From Monosporascus cannonballus (Eukaryota; Ascomycota; Sordariomycetes; Xylariales), in assembly GCA_004154925.1 (NCBI GenBank), contig QJNS01000079.1:1-64000 (forward strand): a stretch of 64,000 nucleotides of DNA, in the 5' to 3' direction. How positions within the stretch are numbered: the stretch's first letter is position 1; every line of letters starts with the position of its first letter. A model generated the notes under the pieces. The model worked only from the letters and a program-made list of their open reading frames with translations. It was not told the DNA's origin and did not search any database. The translations under genes and the position numbers were made by a program. Shown here piece by piece: positions 34,406-47,705 of the stretch.

Positions 34406-36840
34406 CCAAATAGTTCATAATATTCGATTTTTAAAATGGATATAACCTTATTAAAATTAAAAAAGGATACGAATAAAAAATAACCTTTAAAATAAAATAC
34501 GGATTATTTAAATACTTGGTTATATTAATAAGATTTACGAACGTATTAATAATTTTTTAACGGATGGTTAATTATGTATTACGAAAATATCTCGTTATTT
34601 TAGTCAAATATTACCTTGACGATATTTTTATTTTCTTAAAAACTGAAAATAATATACAAAATCCGTTTATAAAGTTTTTTAAATTTTATAGAATTTAAAA
34701 TTATTTGTTAACAGGGAAAAAAATGAATTTTACGTATAAAAAGTACAATATTTAGAATATATTATTATCTTAAAGCATATTAAGATAAACCCGAAGAAAA
34801 TCGCTGCAGTTATAGAATAATAAACGCCAACGACGGTCAAGGAGGTACAGGCATTCTTTAAATTCGCCAATTACTATAAGAAATTTATTCGAAAATTTAA
34901 TAGGATAACTATACCATTAACAAACCTTACGAAAAAAAAATTCAAATAAACGTCCGAAATAGAAAAAAATTTCAGGACATTAAAAATATAATTATTAACG
35001 AATTAGTATTAATTATATACGATTTAAACCGCCTCGTTAAACTAAAAACCGATATTTCGGATTATATATTAAGCGTACTAATTAGATAACGAAGTAATTA
35101 AAGTAAATTATACCTTATTATATTCTTTTTATATAGGTTATAAGCAACCGAACTTAATTACGGCATCCCAGATAAAGAATTTATAATTATTGTTATAATA
35201 TTCCGAAAGTTTCGGTATTTTCTAAAGGGAAACTTATATTAGGTTAAGATCTATACAGATTATCAAAATCTTATCCAATTTATTACGATCAAGGAACTTA
35301 TAAAATAATAAGTTCGTTACGCGAAAGAATTAGCGAATTTCGGTTTCGTTATTATTTATAAAAAAGAACTTAGAAAATAATAAAGCAAATACATTAAATA
35401 AGCAACTTAACCTTAAAAGATTAGTTAAAATTAGCCATATAATCTTTAACACTATTATAAAAGAATATTTACATTTACGACAAATTGCGATAATTCGCGT
35501 AATACCTTTTAATATATATCAGAAAATCTAGCAATATATCGATAATCTCCTAGAAACTCAGAAAATAAACAAAATATAAATTCCAAAAAAGTACTAAAAG
35601 GATTTAGTACGAAATATATACGAATATTAGCTATATAAATATCTAAGGATTTGGAAAACTTTAAAACGGTTTTTACGCATATATTTCTTTCCAAAAATAA
35701 AATTAACGGTTCAAAAAATCATATAATAATACGATATTTGCGCCAAAACAAATGCTCGACGACATAAGCCATACGGAAAATTATAATTATTATTAATTAA
35801 AAAGCAACCATAATATTTAATCATATTTAACGTTATAACTAAACTTGCTATGTTAAAATATTTAATTATAGGAATATATTACGACAGTAATTTCGTAATC
35901 GTTAACCCATTTACGAAATTTTCTTATTTCTTACTACATTACGAAAATATAAACGCCGAATAAATAACATATATTTTTTTCAAACATATTTTTAATATAT
36001 ACGGATTACTAATGGAAATTATTTTAAACAAAGGATCGATATTTGCATTTAAATTTTAATAAGGCCTAATAATATAAATGAACTTAAATTACAAATTATT
36101 TAACACTTTTAAACCTGAAATAAATAAATAAATGAATGCATAAACAAATAAATAAATAATACGAACAAATTAAATTTTTCAAACACATTTATAATAGTAT
36201 ATTAATTACATATAAAATAATTAGGTAAAATATTTACTAAATATATAATGGATTTATAATGCCAGGTATTACCAAAATATCAAAATAATATTTATAAACG
36301 TAAATTTTGGGTTCATTTTCAAGATTTATAAAATAATACGTGATCATAATTTAATTAATATTAAAATAACTACAATAATTATATTAAAAATTAAATAATT
36401 ATTATAATTAAAAGACATTAAAAGAATTAATTTTCGAAAAATAAAAACTGGTTTTTTTCGTTACTAATAATATTTAAACAAAACGACCTAATTAAAAACT
36501 CGATTTTAAATATATCGGTCCATATAAAATCGGCAGAAAATCTCCAAAAATAATTATTAATTGCAATATTTAATAAAAGTCAAATTTTATTTAATTTTTT
36601 ATATTTCTTTTTTCGAATTGATAATAAATATAATTAAGATACATATTGTACAAAACGATATAAAAATAAAAAATAAATAGGCATATAAAATCAAAAAAAA
36701 CTTTCGACATACAAAAATAAAACGGATTTATCTAATATCTAATTAAATAAGAAAAGTATCCGGATTCCGAAAATACCTAAAAATCCGCCAAAATTCTTAT
36801 TAGCACTTAACGCCTATCAAAAAACTTTTACTAGCAACGT
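34406..36840 (+). mobile_element. Copy C, 3' part: reverse transcriptase to chromodomain
   Basis: Continues C after element D. The reverse transcriptase active-site motif YLDDIFI is intact at 34612-34632. RNase H follows to about 35400, then integrase (about 35450-36600) and the chromodomain (about 36685-36830). The AAAT-rich integrase motif lies at 36118-36165. Many stops are present. C's own 3' LTR is not found: it ends in the antisense ORF remnant before the LTR of element E. Confidence 0.85.
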
Positions 36841-36904
36841 CGAAATCGGCAGAGTTAAAGGTCCCTTAATTAATAAACAACTAGTCGGTGAACTTAAGAT
36901 TAAA

Positions 36905-37118
36905 CTAATTGAAAAGAAACGCGGCCTCCGTCGGTAAAGCCTTGGCGGCCTCCAGTTCGAACCTGTTTTTTTTTTGACGTTTCAATTTATCCAACTTCTT
37001 CAGGGACCGAAGCCCGCGAGATAAAATACGTATTATACGATCGGCCTATAATTTCTTTTGTTTTCGAAACCGGCGAACCTTTGACTACGCCTGTTTCGCT
37101 TTTTTTTTTCAACCTTTT
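36905..37118 (-). pseudogene. Antisense ORF remnant of copy C, hardly RIPped
   Basis: Minus-strand coding-like sequence at the antisense-ORF position of the element. It reads KKKSETGVVKGSPVSKTKEI, then RSYNTYFISRASVPEEV, and after a +1 shift DKLKRQKKNRFELEAAKALP. The Lys/Glu-rich heptad-like part suggests a coiled coil. Composition is far closer to normal than the surrounding element. It is cut at 37118 by the LTR of element E, with no polypurine tract in front, so C was truncated here. Similarity to subtypes 1 and 2 is weak. Confidence 0.4.
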
Positions 37119-37505
37119 TGTTATGACCCAACGAGCCACGGCCTCCAGAAACGGTCTGTCATGATCCAACCACAAGTGCGCGGTGGGGCAGGTCACGTGA
37201 TGGATCACCAACTCACTGGTGGTAAGCCAGTAAGCCGGATTACTAACTTACTGGTAATAAATTAATAAGCCGGATTATTATTTTACGGATAATAAATTAG
37301 CTAACAAAAATAAAATATATATATTTATTATTTTTATAATTTAAATAATTTTAATTTATAATAATATTTTATTATTTAAAAGATCCTTAATATTACGAAA
37401 TGTCATACATTATTATATTTATTACTTAGATTTTTACGAGATTCCTGTTAATATTAACCCGTCGACTTAAGGTTTAATAATTAGTTAAACCGTTTAACCG
37501 TTATA
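37119..37505 (+). repeat. 5' LTR of element E (type I U3)
   Basis: 387 bp, TGTTATGACC...ACCGTTATA. It has the best preserved U3 in the window: TCACGTGA at 37193-37200, then three 35-bp repeats (37202-37306) that become progressively more AT-converted to the right. Confidence 0.88.
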
Positions 37506-37509
37506 CGTT

Positions 37510-40500
37510 ACAAGTTTTTATTTAATAATATCGTTAGATTTTAAGCAATACTTAATATTGTCAAAATATCGATTAACGTTTAAAAAATTCTTATTTAGCA
37601 GTTTTAGGTTCGAATTCGGAAATTAAAAAAAGAAGTTCGATAATTTAACGTTACGTTATTTGCTTAACCCTTTTTCGTCCGCATAAAACCTAAAAAGCCA
37701 AAACCTTACAATAAAAAAATAACCTTTAAATTTTCCTAATTTAAGCACGAATTTACTTTCGTTTTTTAAACTTTAATAACTTAGCAAATATAGTTCTAGC
37801 AGTAAAAATATATTTAACGAAAAATGCGATTATGTAATTTAAACCCATTATAAAAACTTTTCTAAAAATAAAAAAACCGGATAAAACATTTTTATTAATA
37901 AGAATTTTTAATTTTATACTAATTTTGAAAACAAAATATACAATAATTTTGGTAATCCGGATTAAAAATAATTTACGGCCTAATAATTTTTAAAATTCCG
38001 ATAAAGAAAATCCGTATTTAAATACGCCGTAACCTTTAAAAGTTTTGCAGTTAAAACGAAATAAAAAAACAATAAAACCGACGCTTTTATCGATATATTT
38101 TATAAAAAGCTAAAGGATAATATAAAAAATAAGATTATTCGGATTAAATAATCCGTTACCTAAGACCGGTATATTATAAAAGTAATCAAAATTAGTAATC
38201 GACAGTTTAAAAAATAACAGAAAAAGAAATAATATGTCTTACGTTTAAAATATAACAAATTTAACCAGGAGAAAAAACGAAACGTACCTTTTATTTTTTA
38301 CAAAACGGCGTTAGGACTTATGGAATACGGCATTACTCATAAATAAAATTAAAACCAAATTAAATGTTTTAATTATAACAAAATAAGATATAAAATTTAT
38401 AAATATAAAAAACCCAAAAAGTTATAATAAAATAATTAAACCTTTATATTAAAAAATAATCGAAAAATAATTAACGAAATAATAGCAAAGTTATTAATAT
38501 AATATAAGCCAAATATATATCAGGCTTATAATAAAAGGTCCAATAAGGATTATTACGATAAAAAATCTGACGAAAAATACGAAAAGCCAGAAAACTGGCT
38601 TAATAAGTATTGTAAATATAATAAGAAATATTATAAATATAATTACGCAAATACTAAAACTAAATAAAAAAAAGTTTGTCTTAAAACTTTTGATCGATAC
38701 CGCAAAATATACGTTATATATTGTCGGCCACGGAAATATGCCAATTACGAAAAATAAAAATAGCATATTTACGAACGAATTACCCGTATATATTATAAGG
38801 GATTCGATTTTCCAAATCGTACCGGAAACAATAAGGACGATAAATAATGGTATTAACAGTTTCGATTTATAATTCCAGAAAATGTCCAATAATTAGCCGA
38901 AATAAAAAGCTGGCCTAAAAGAAGGTAATATCCGTAAAAAGATCCCTTTTATTATTATAAATAATACAATTATTAAACGGAAAAAGAGTTAATCCAGCGT
39001 ACGGTAAAAAAATATTACTAAAAATTATTACGAATTTTATTGTTAATTAGTATTTATTGCGGATCCTTAACAAAAAGGTTATTAAAAATTACGTTAATTT
39101 ATAGGAAATTTTTGGAACGATAACTAAAATAACGCATAATAGGATATAATCGTAAATATAAGAAAATAATTTATTCGATAAAGAAAAATTTATAAGAAAA
39201 TCAAAAGTAATTAATATGGTTCGAAAGAATAATACGTTAATAATAAAAATAGATATAGCAGCTAAATACGCTAAACGAAAAAATATAAATAAGTTTCGAT
39301 AAATTCGAATAAAAATTAAAAGAAAAAGGTTATTTATAAAAAATTCGTAAAATAACAAAACCTAAAGAAATTAAGGGAAATTTTTAAAAAAGGTTTTAAA
39401 TACGATAATAAAAACCGTTAACGACCTTATTACCTTAGAAATACGAACGGAACGTATTAGTATACCGTAATAATGGATTACGGAACTTTGGGCGGAAATT
39501 ATATTGTACCAAATATGGTTAAGAAATGTAAATTATTATGGAAATATAAATTAAAACCTTATATAGCGACAAATACCAAAAGTTAGGAATTCGTTTACGA
39601 TAACGGAAAAATTATATGCGAAATTAATTATTTCGAAATTTTTATTAAAAAATAATATTAAATCGTTATTTTCGATATCATTTTATTCGAAAATTACGAT
39701 ATAATCTTAGAATTAATATAAATACGCCAATACGGAATTTTAATTAACGTCGGAACTAGCCAAATAAAATTTGCTTTATTCCTTATTAATAAATAAAAAA
39801 AGAAAAAATTAAGATCTTAATATTCGATCGATAATAACGATAAATATAGGCATAAAAATACGATAAATATTTTATTATTTAAAAGAATACGAAATAAAGA
39901 AAACGGGTATTAAAGAAAAATACGACGTATTATTATTATTATTAAAGCGAAATTAAAGTAATTAAATAATTATTTAAAATAATAAGAATAATAGCCCCAA
40001 AAATTAAAATATTTAATTAATATATTATTATAATATTATAAATCCAAAGAGCTTTTTAAGAAAAAACTTAATATGAAATTATTAAAGTATAACGAATAAC
40101 ATTATAAAATAATTTTTAAAGAAAAATCTTTAACGAGATTTTACCGTATTTACAATTTTAATAAAAACGAATTACGTATTTTTAAAGAATACCTGGAAAA
40201 TCGGTTATAAAAGAAATAAATTCGATTTGCGAAATTATTAGCAAAATATTTAATATTTTCGTACTTAAAAAAAATTAAAAATTACAATTTATAATTAATT
40301 ATCGACAATTAAACGATATTATTATTAAAAATCGAATATTATTATTTTTAATTACGGAAATAAAAAACCGATTTTATAAAACTAAATAATTTAAAGTATT
40401 TGATTTTAAAAATAAATATAACCATATTAAGATTAAATAAAATACAAATAAAAAATAATATTTAAAACGAAATACGGATTATTTAAATATTTAATTATAT

Positions 40501-42345
40501 TAATAGGATTTATAAACGTATTAATAACTTTTTAACAAATAATTAATTACGTATTACGAAAATACTTCGATATTTTCTTCGTTTGTTTTCTCGACGATAT
40601 TCTTATTTTTTCAAAAACGGAAAAGATATATTCAAAATACGTTTATAAAGTTTTTTAAACTTTATAAAACGTAAAGTTATTTATTAATATAAAAGAAAAT
40701 TAATTTTATATATAAAAAATAAAATATTTAGGATATATTATTACCCTAAAATATATTAGAATAAATTTTAAAAACATTATTACAGTTACAAAATAATAAA
40801 TGCTAATAACGGTTGAAAAAATATAAGTATTTTTTAGATTCGCTAATTATTACAGGAAAATTATTTTAAATTTAAGTAAAATAATTATATCTTTAATAAA
40901 TTTTACGAAAAAAAAAACATTTAAATAAATATCAGATACGGAAAAAGTATTTCGGGATATTATAAATATAATTATTAATAAGTTAATACTAATTATGTAT
41001 AATTTAAACCGTTCCGTTAAATTAAAAACCGATATTTTGAATTACGTATTAAACGTAATAATCGGATAACGAAATAATTAAGGTAAATTATACCGTATTA
41101 TATTTTTTTCGTATAAATTAATAGGAGCCGAATTTAATTACGGCATTTCAGATAACAAATTTATGGCTATTATTATGGCATTTCGAAAATTTAAGTACTT
41201 TTTAAAGGGAAGTTTATATTAAGTAAAAGTTTATATAAATTATTAATATTTTATTTAATTTATTATTATTAGAAAACTTATAAAATAATAATTAAAATAT
41301 ACGAAAAAATTAACGAACTTTAACATCCTTATAATCCATAAAAAGGGATTAAAAAACGGTAAAGTAAATATTTTAAATAAATAATTAAATTTCGAAAAAG
41401 ATTAATTAAAATAAATTATATAATTTTCGATATTATTATAAAATAATATTTACGCTTATGACAAATTATAATAATTTGGGCAGTACTTTTCGATATATAT
41501 TAAAGGATATAATAATATAACGATAATTTCTTAAAAAACCAAAAAACAGATAAAATATAAGTACCAAAGAAATACCAGAAAGATTTAGTACGAGAAATAT
41601 ACGAACATTAATTATACGGATATTTAGGGATCCATAAAACCCTAAAGCAATTTTAACGTACATATTTTTTTCTTAAAAAGAAATTAACGGTACAAAGAAT
41701 TATACGGCAATATAATATTTGCGCCAAAGCAAAAATTCGATAATATAAGCTATACGGAAAATTACAGCTATTACCAATTATAAAACAATTATAATATTTA
41801 ATTATTTTCGACTTTATTACCAAATTCCTTATATTAAAGGATTTAATTATAAAAATATATTACGATAACATTTTCGTAATCGTCGATCGATTTACGAAAT
41901 TTTTCTATTTTTTACCATATTATAAGGATATAAACGTCGAATAATTGGCATATATTTTCTTTAAATATATTTTTAACATATACGAATTATTAATGGAAAT
42001 TATATTAAATAAAAAATTAATTTTCGTATTTAAATTTTAATAAAACCTTATAACACAAATCGGCCTAAATTACAAATTATTTAACGCATTTAAATATTAG
42101 ATAAATAAATAAACAAAATAAATAAATTAAACCTTAAAAGATTATTTACGATATTATATTAATTAAAAACAAATTAATTAAGTTAATAAATTATTAATTA
42201 CATAATTAACTTATAATACCAGCTATTACGAACATATCAAAATAATATTTACGAACGGAAATTTTGGTTTTGTTTTAAGAATTTACAAAAAAGTACGCGA
42301 TAACTATCCAATTAATATTAAAATAATCCTTACGTTAAAATAATA
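37510..42345 (+). pseudogene. gag-pol of element E (RIP-degraded, no chromodomain)
   Basis: Gag lies at about 37640-38480, with a degraded zinc knuckle at 38363-38415 in which Cys and His are mostly replaced by Tyr. A 60-codon open piece (38690-38872) belongs to the region before protease. Protease (about 39430-39520) keeps VIMDYG. Reverse transcriptase has FLDDILIF near 40590-40615. Integrase follows to 42345, with the AAAT-rich motif at 42105-42130. The frame is broken everywhere, and the end is replaced by F. Confidence 0.75.
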
Positions 42346-45300
42346 TATAATGGGATATAATTATAAATATAAAAAAACAATTTATTCGATAAGCAAAAGA
42401 ATTATAAAAAAATTAAGAATAATTAATACCGTTCGAAAAAACAATATGCCGACAATAACGATAGATATAATAGCTTAACGCGTTAAACGAAAAAACATAA
42501 GTAAGGTTTGATAAATTCGAATAGGAGTTCAAAGAAAAAGGTTATTTATAAAAAAGTTGCAAAATGACAAAATTTAAAAAAATTAAAGAGAATTCCCGAA
42601 AAAGGTTTTAAACGTGATGATAAGAAACGTTAATAATTTTATTACCTTGGAAATACGAACCGGAACGTATTGGTATATCGTAATAATGGATTGCGGAATC
42701 CTGGGCGGAAATTATATTATACCGGATATGGTTAACAAGCTTAAATTATTATAAATATAAGTTGGTACCTTATATAGCGACGAATGCCGAAAATTAGGAA
42801 TTCGTTTACGATAACGAAAAAGTTATATGCGAAATTAATTATTTCGAAATTTTTATTAAAGGATAATATTAAACGATTAATTTCGATCTCGTTTTATTTG
42901 GGAATTACGATATGATTTTAGGATTACTATAAATACGTTAATATGGAATTTTAATTAACGGAAGAATTAATTAAGTAAAATTTATTTTATTTTTTATTAA
43001 TAAAAACAAAAAAAAATTAAAATCTTAATATTCGATCGATAATAGCGACGAATATAGGTATAAAAATACGATAAATACTTTATTACTTAAAGGAATAAAA
43101 TAAAAAAAATAAATATTAAAAAAAATACGACGTATTATTATTATTATTAAATCGAAATTAAAATAATTAAATAACGATTTGAAATAATAAAAATAATAAT
43201 TTAAGGAATTAGAAATTTTGATTAATATGTTACTGTAATATTACAGATATAAGCAGTTTTTTAAAAAGGAATTCGATACGAAATTATTAAAATATAGCGA
43301 ATAAGACCATAAAATAATTTTTAAAAAAGGATTTTCGATAAAGTTTTATCCTATTTATAATTTTAACGAAAACGAATTACATATTTTTAAAAAATACCTG
43401 GAAAATCGGTTATAAAAAAATGGATTTAACTTTCGAAATTACCAATAGAATACCCGATATTTTTCGTACTTAAAAAAATAAGAAATTACGATTTATAATT
43501 AATTCTCAATAATTAAAGGATATTATTATTAAGGATTAAATATTATTACCCCTAATTACGGAAATAAAAGATTAATTTTATGGAATTAAATAATTTATAA
43601 TATGCGATTTTAAAAATAAATATAACTTTATTAGGATTAAAAAAAAATATAAATAAAAAATAACTTTTAAGACGAAATTCGGATTATTTGAATAATTGAT
43701 TATATTAATAAGATATACGAACGTATTAATAACTTTTTAGTAAATTATAAATTATATATTACGAAAAACCTTAATATTAGCGTCGTTTATTATTTTAACG
43801 ACATTTTTATTTTTTCGAAAATAAAAAAAATATATGCAGAATACGTTTATAAAATTTTTTAAATTTTATAAAACGTAAGGTTATTTATTAACGCAGAAAA
43901 AAGTTAATTCCATATATAAAAAATAAAATATTTAAAATATATTGTTATCTTAAGATATATTAGGATAAACTTTAAGAAAATTGCTATAATTACAAAATAA
44001 TAAGTGCTAATAATAATTAAAAAAATATAAATATTTTTTGGATTCGTTAATTATTATAAGAAATTTATTCGAAATTTTAGTAAAATAATTATATTTTTAA
44101 TAAAATTTATAAAGAAAAAAATTTAAATAAACGTTAAATACAGAGAAAACATTTTAGGATATTAAAAACGGAATTATTAGCAAATTAATATTAATTATAT
44201 ACGATTTAAACCGTTCCGTTAAATTAAAAACCGATATTTCGGATTACGTATTAGGCGTAATAATTAGATAACAAAATAATTAAGGCAAATTATATTTTAT
44301 TATATTTTTTTCGTACAAATTAAATGGAGCCAAATTTAATTACGGCATTCCAAATAAAGAATTTATGGCCATTATTATAATATTATAAGAATTTAAATAT
44401 TTCTTAAAGGGAAATTTATATTAGGTTAAAATTTATACAAATTATTAAAATCTTACTGGATTTATTATAATTAAGAAATTTATAGAACAATAATTTCGTT
44501 ATGCGGAAAAATTAACGAATTTCGATTTCGTTATTATCCATAAGAAAAATTCAGAAAATAACAAAGCAAATACTTTAAGTAAGCGACCAAATTTCGAAAA
44601 AAAATTAGTTAAAATTAACCATATAATTTTTGATATTATTATAAAAAAGTATTTACGCTTACGACAAATTATAACGATTCGGGCAGTATTTTTCGATATA
44701 TATCAGAAAATTTAGCAGAATAACGATAATTTCCTAGAAAACCAAAAAACGAACAAAATATAAGTTTTAAAAAGATATTAAAAAAATCTGGTACGAAAAA
44801 TATACGAACATTAGTTATACGGATATTTAGGGATTTATAAGACCTTAAAACGATTTCAACGTATATATTCCTTTTTTAAAATGAAATTAACGGTATAAAA
44901 AATTATATAAAAATATAATATTTGCGTTAAAGCAAAAGCTCGACGACATAAGTTATACGGAAAATTACAGCTATTATTAATCGTAAAACGATTATGGTAT
45001 TTAGTTATATTAAATTTTATTATTAAATTTTTTATATCAGAAAATCCGGTTATAAGAATATATTATAATAATATTTTCGTAATCGTCGACCGATTTACAA
45101 AATTCTTTAATTTTTTTATTATATTATAAGGATATAAACGCCGAACAATTAATATATATTTTTTCAGAAATATTTTTAATATATATGGATTATTAATAAA
45201 TATTATATTAAATAAATAATTAATATTTGTATTAAAGTTTTGGTAAGGTTTTATAATATAAATTGGCTTAAATTATAAGTTATCTAACGGATTTAAACCT

Positions 45301-46040
45301 TAAATAAATAAATAAATTAAATTAAATTTTAAAAATTTATTTACGATATTATATTAATTACGAATAAAATAATTAAGTTAAGAAATTATTAATTATATAA
45401 TTAACTTATAATGCCAGTTATTACGAAAGTATTAAGATAATACCGGCAAACGCAAATTTTGGTTTTATTCCAAAGGTTTATAAAAAAGCGCATAATAACG
45501 GTCCAATTAATATTTAAGTAATTTTTACGTTAAAGCAATTACGATAGTTATATTAAGAAATAAAAATAGAATTGGAATTCGTACGAAATCAAATAAATAA
45601 ATATTATAACCAAAAAAAATTAAAAAAATTAATTTTCGAAAAAGGGGAAATAATTTTTTTCGCTATAAAACATATTTAATTAAAACGACCTAACAAAAAA
45701 TTTGATTTTAAGTATATCGGCCTATATAAAATTAATAAAAGAATTTTAAAAAATAATTACTAATGGGATTTTCCATTAAAAATTAAATTCTATTTAATTT
45801 TTTATATTTTTTATTCGAATTAACAGCAGATATAATTAAAATATATACGGCATAAAACGATATGGAAATAGAAAATAAATAAGCATACGAAGTAAAGAAA
45901 ATTTTCCATATGCGAAAACAAAACGGATTTACTTAGTACCTAATTAAATGGAAAAAGCATTTAAACTTCGAAAATATTTGGGAACCCGCCAAAAACCTTA
46001 TTGGCGCCTAACGCCTATTAAAGAATTTTTATTAATAACG
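42346..46040 (+). pseudogene. pol of element F with chromodomain (RIP-degraded)
   Basis: Late gag, protease (about 42660-42740), reverse transcriptase (about 43490-44300), RNase H, integrase (about 44600-45800) and chromodomain (about 45885-46030). The chromodomain can be read as KAYEVKKIF, then KWKKHLNFENIWEP, with stops at former Gln and Trp codons. The best copy in the window for identifying this domain. Confidence 0.78.
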
Positions 46041-46376
46041 ACGGGCGCGTCCTAATTAACGGTCGACCAGTTAATAGCCGGGATATCGGGCCAGTTGATT
46101 ACGGCTTACGTTAATATAATAGCCGTAACGGCAGCCTCTAATTATTTTTGTTCCCGACGTTTTTGTTTTTTTAGCTTATTTAACGATTGGAGTTTACGTT
46201 ATACCATAATAACGTTTTTCGAACGAATTAACGCTTTTTATTTACGTAAACGAATAAAACAAAAAAAAACTTTATTTATTTTTTCCTGATATTTGCGTTA
46301 AATTTCGAAGTAAAACCGTTAAAGCTTTAATAATTGCTTTTCGGTAAGCGTTTTTTTACGCTTTAAATGCTAATAC

Positions 46377-46628
46377 TTACGACGAATATTTTGCAAAAAA
46401 AATAGGTATATCGGTATTATTATAGGATCGACCCTGATTAATATATTCCTTATACATTAAAACGTTTTCTATTATTTTATATCTTATATTTTTCGAAAAA
46501 TAATAAAAATAAAATATAATTTCGTAACTAAATTCGTTAAAGGCTTTTATGAGGTTAATACGACGAACGGTAGAAAAACAGGGAATACGACGAATTTTGG
46601 AAATACGAAACGATATAATTAAAAGCAA
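46377..46628 (-). pseudogene. Antisense ORF of element F (subtype 2)
   Basis: 83 open codons opposite to pol, between chromodomain and 3' LTR. Closely similar to the frame at 2210-2449. Contains VLMYKEYINQGRSYNNT, the Tyr-x2-Tyr-x6-Tyr arrangement. The downstream part (to about 46130) is homologous to B as well but holds stops. Confidence 0.6.
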
Positions 46629-46704
46629 AAAAAAGGATATTTACCAAAAGAAAAAAAAAGAAAAAAGAATTTTTGAGGGTAAGGTTTGGGAAAGGGGGAG
46701 ATCG

Positions 46705-47088
46705 TATTACGACCCGACAAGTTCCGGTTTTAAAAAACGGTTAGGCAGGAGCATACGGGCTATCTCCCGGGTTACGTAACGGTAATCATTATTAAGCCAG
46801 TAATTATTAGTGATTAAAGATGATTTTAAATAATTGTAATTATTATTAACGACGTAATTACGAGTAATTAAGCTAAAAAGGAAAAAGATATATATGTTTA
46901 TTAATTCCATAATTTAGATAGCCTTAGCTTATAATACTTATTAATATAATATCGTTACTTAAGGCACCTTTGGCATTACGAGACGTAATACGTTACTGTA
47001 TTTATTGCTCAGATTCCCACGATACTTCTGCTAATATAAACCCGTCGACTTAAGGTTTAATAGTTGGTTAAACCGCCTAGACGTCACA
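46705..47088 (+). repeat. 3' LTR of element F (type II U3)
   Basis: 384 bp after the purine tract AAAGGGGGAGATCG, from TATTACGACC to ACGTCACA. U3 matches the LTRs of B rather than the 5' LTR of E. A TTACGTAA site lies at 46772-46779. Confidence 0.88.
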
Positions 47089-47705
47089 GGAACGTATTTG
47101 GACGCTGTTTAAACGTTATGTTAACGTAATTTAATTAAACGTTAACCAGCTTTCCATTCCTTATTAAGTTTTTTTAAAATAACGGCGATATAATTAAAAA
47201 AAGCTTAAAGGTTCGGCTTTTTTAAGGCTTTTTACCTCTGCGGCAAAAACGTCGACTTTTAAAACTAACGGCTAAAAATTCCCCAAATGTAAAAAAACTG
47301 CATACGATTTTTGCCGATCGCTTTTCCGTTAACGAATAACTTCTTATATATTTCGAACCTTTAAGCGTTATAATCCTTACGGCCTTATAATTCGCGAACG
47401 GCTCGTAAAACCTAACGGCGCGGTTTTTTGATATCCATGGCGAATAAGCTGCGTACGAATAACGGGTACGTAACGCTGGCGTATTTCTTACGGCGACGGA
47501 CCGTTCGCGAAAAAGGAGATTTATTACTATGTAAAGGGCTGTATACGTAATAGCTAAAAATATAGGCCATAACAGGTCTATTGACAAATCTAGGGAACAG
47601 CTAAGAAAATGCGTAGGAGCAACTAGTTATATATATAGGAACCACGGGATTAGCGCTATGTTAATCCCTCCACTAGGGCCTTTGGCCCGTAATAACCATA
47701 ATAAA
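47089..47705 (-). other. Lightly RIPped stretch with an unidentified 121-codon ORF
   Basis: Between elements F and G. A minus-strand open frame (47222-47587) encodes a basic protein with RNTPALRTRYSYAAY and FYEPFANYKAVRIITLKG; I do not recognise it. The right part (47590-47693) has normal composition (GGGATTAGCGCTATGTTAATCC, GGGCCTTTGGCCC palindrome) and looks like an LTR piece of another family. Composition is between host and RIPped repeat. Confidence 0.35.

Larger units (their letters stand above)
37119..47088 (+). mobile_element. Chimeric Ty3/Gypsy element E/F with duplicated gag-pol segment
   Basis: Starts with an LTR of type I and ends with an LTR of type II, without matching target duplications (CTTTT before, GGAAC after). 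E runs from the 5' LTR through gag, protease, reverse transcriptase and integrase to about 42345. There the sequence jumps back to late gag, equivalent to about 39127, and F runs through protease, reverse transcriptase, integrase, chromodomain, antisense ORF and 3' LTR. About 3.2 kb is thus present twice in diverged form. This is best explained by recombination between two elements. All frames are RIPped. Confidence 0.85.

Noticed and set aside
36934..36974. tRNA or SINE (GTTCGAAC box B-like, followed by ten T)
   Set aside because: Box A spacing too short, no acceptor stem; the same bases read better as the antisense ORF remnant.
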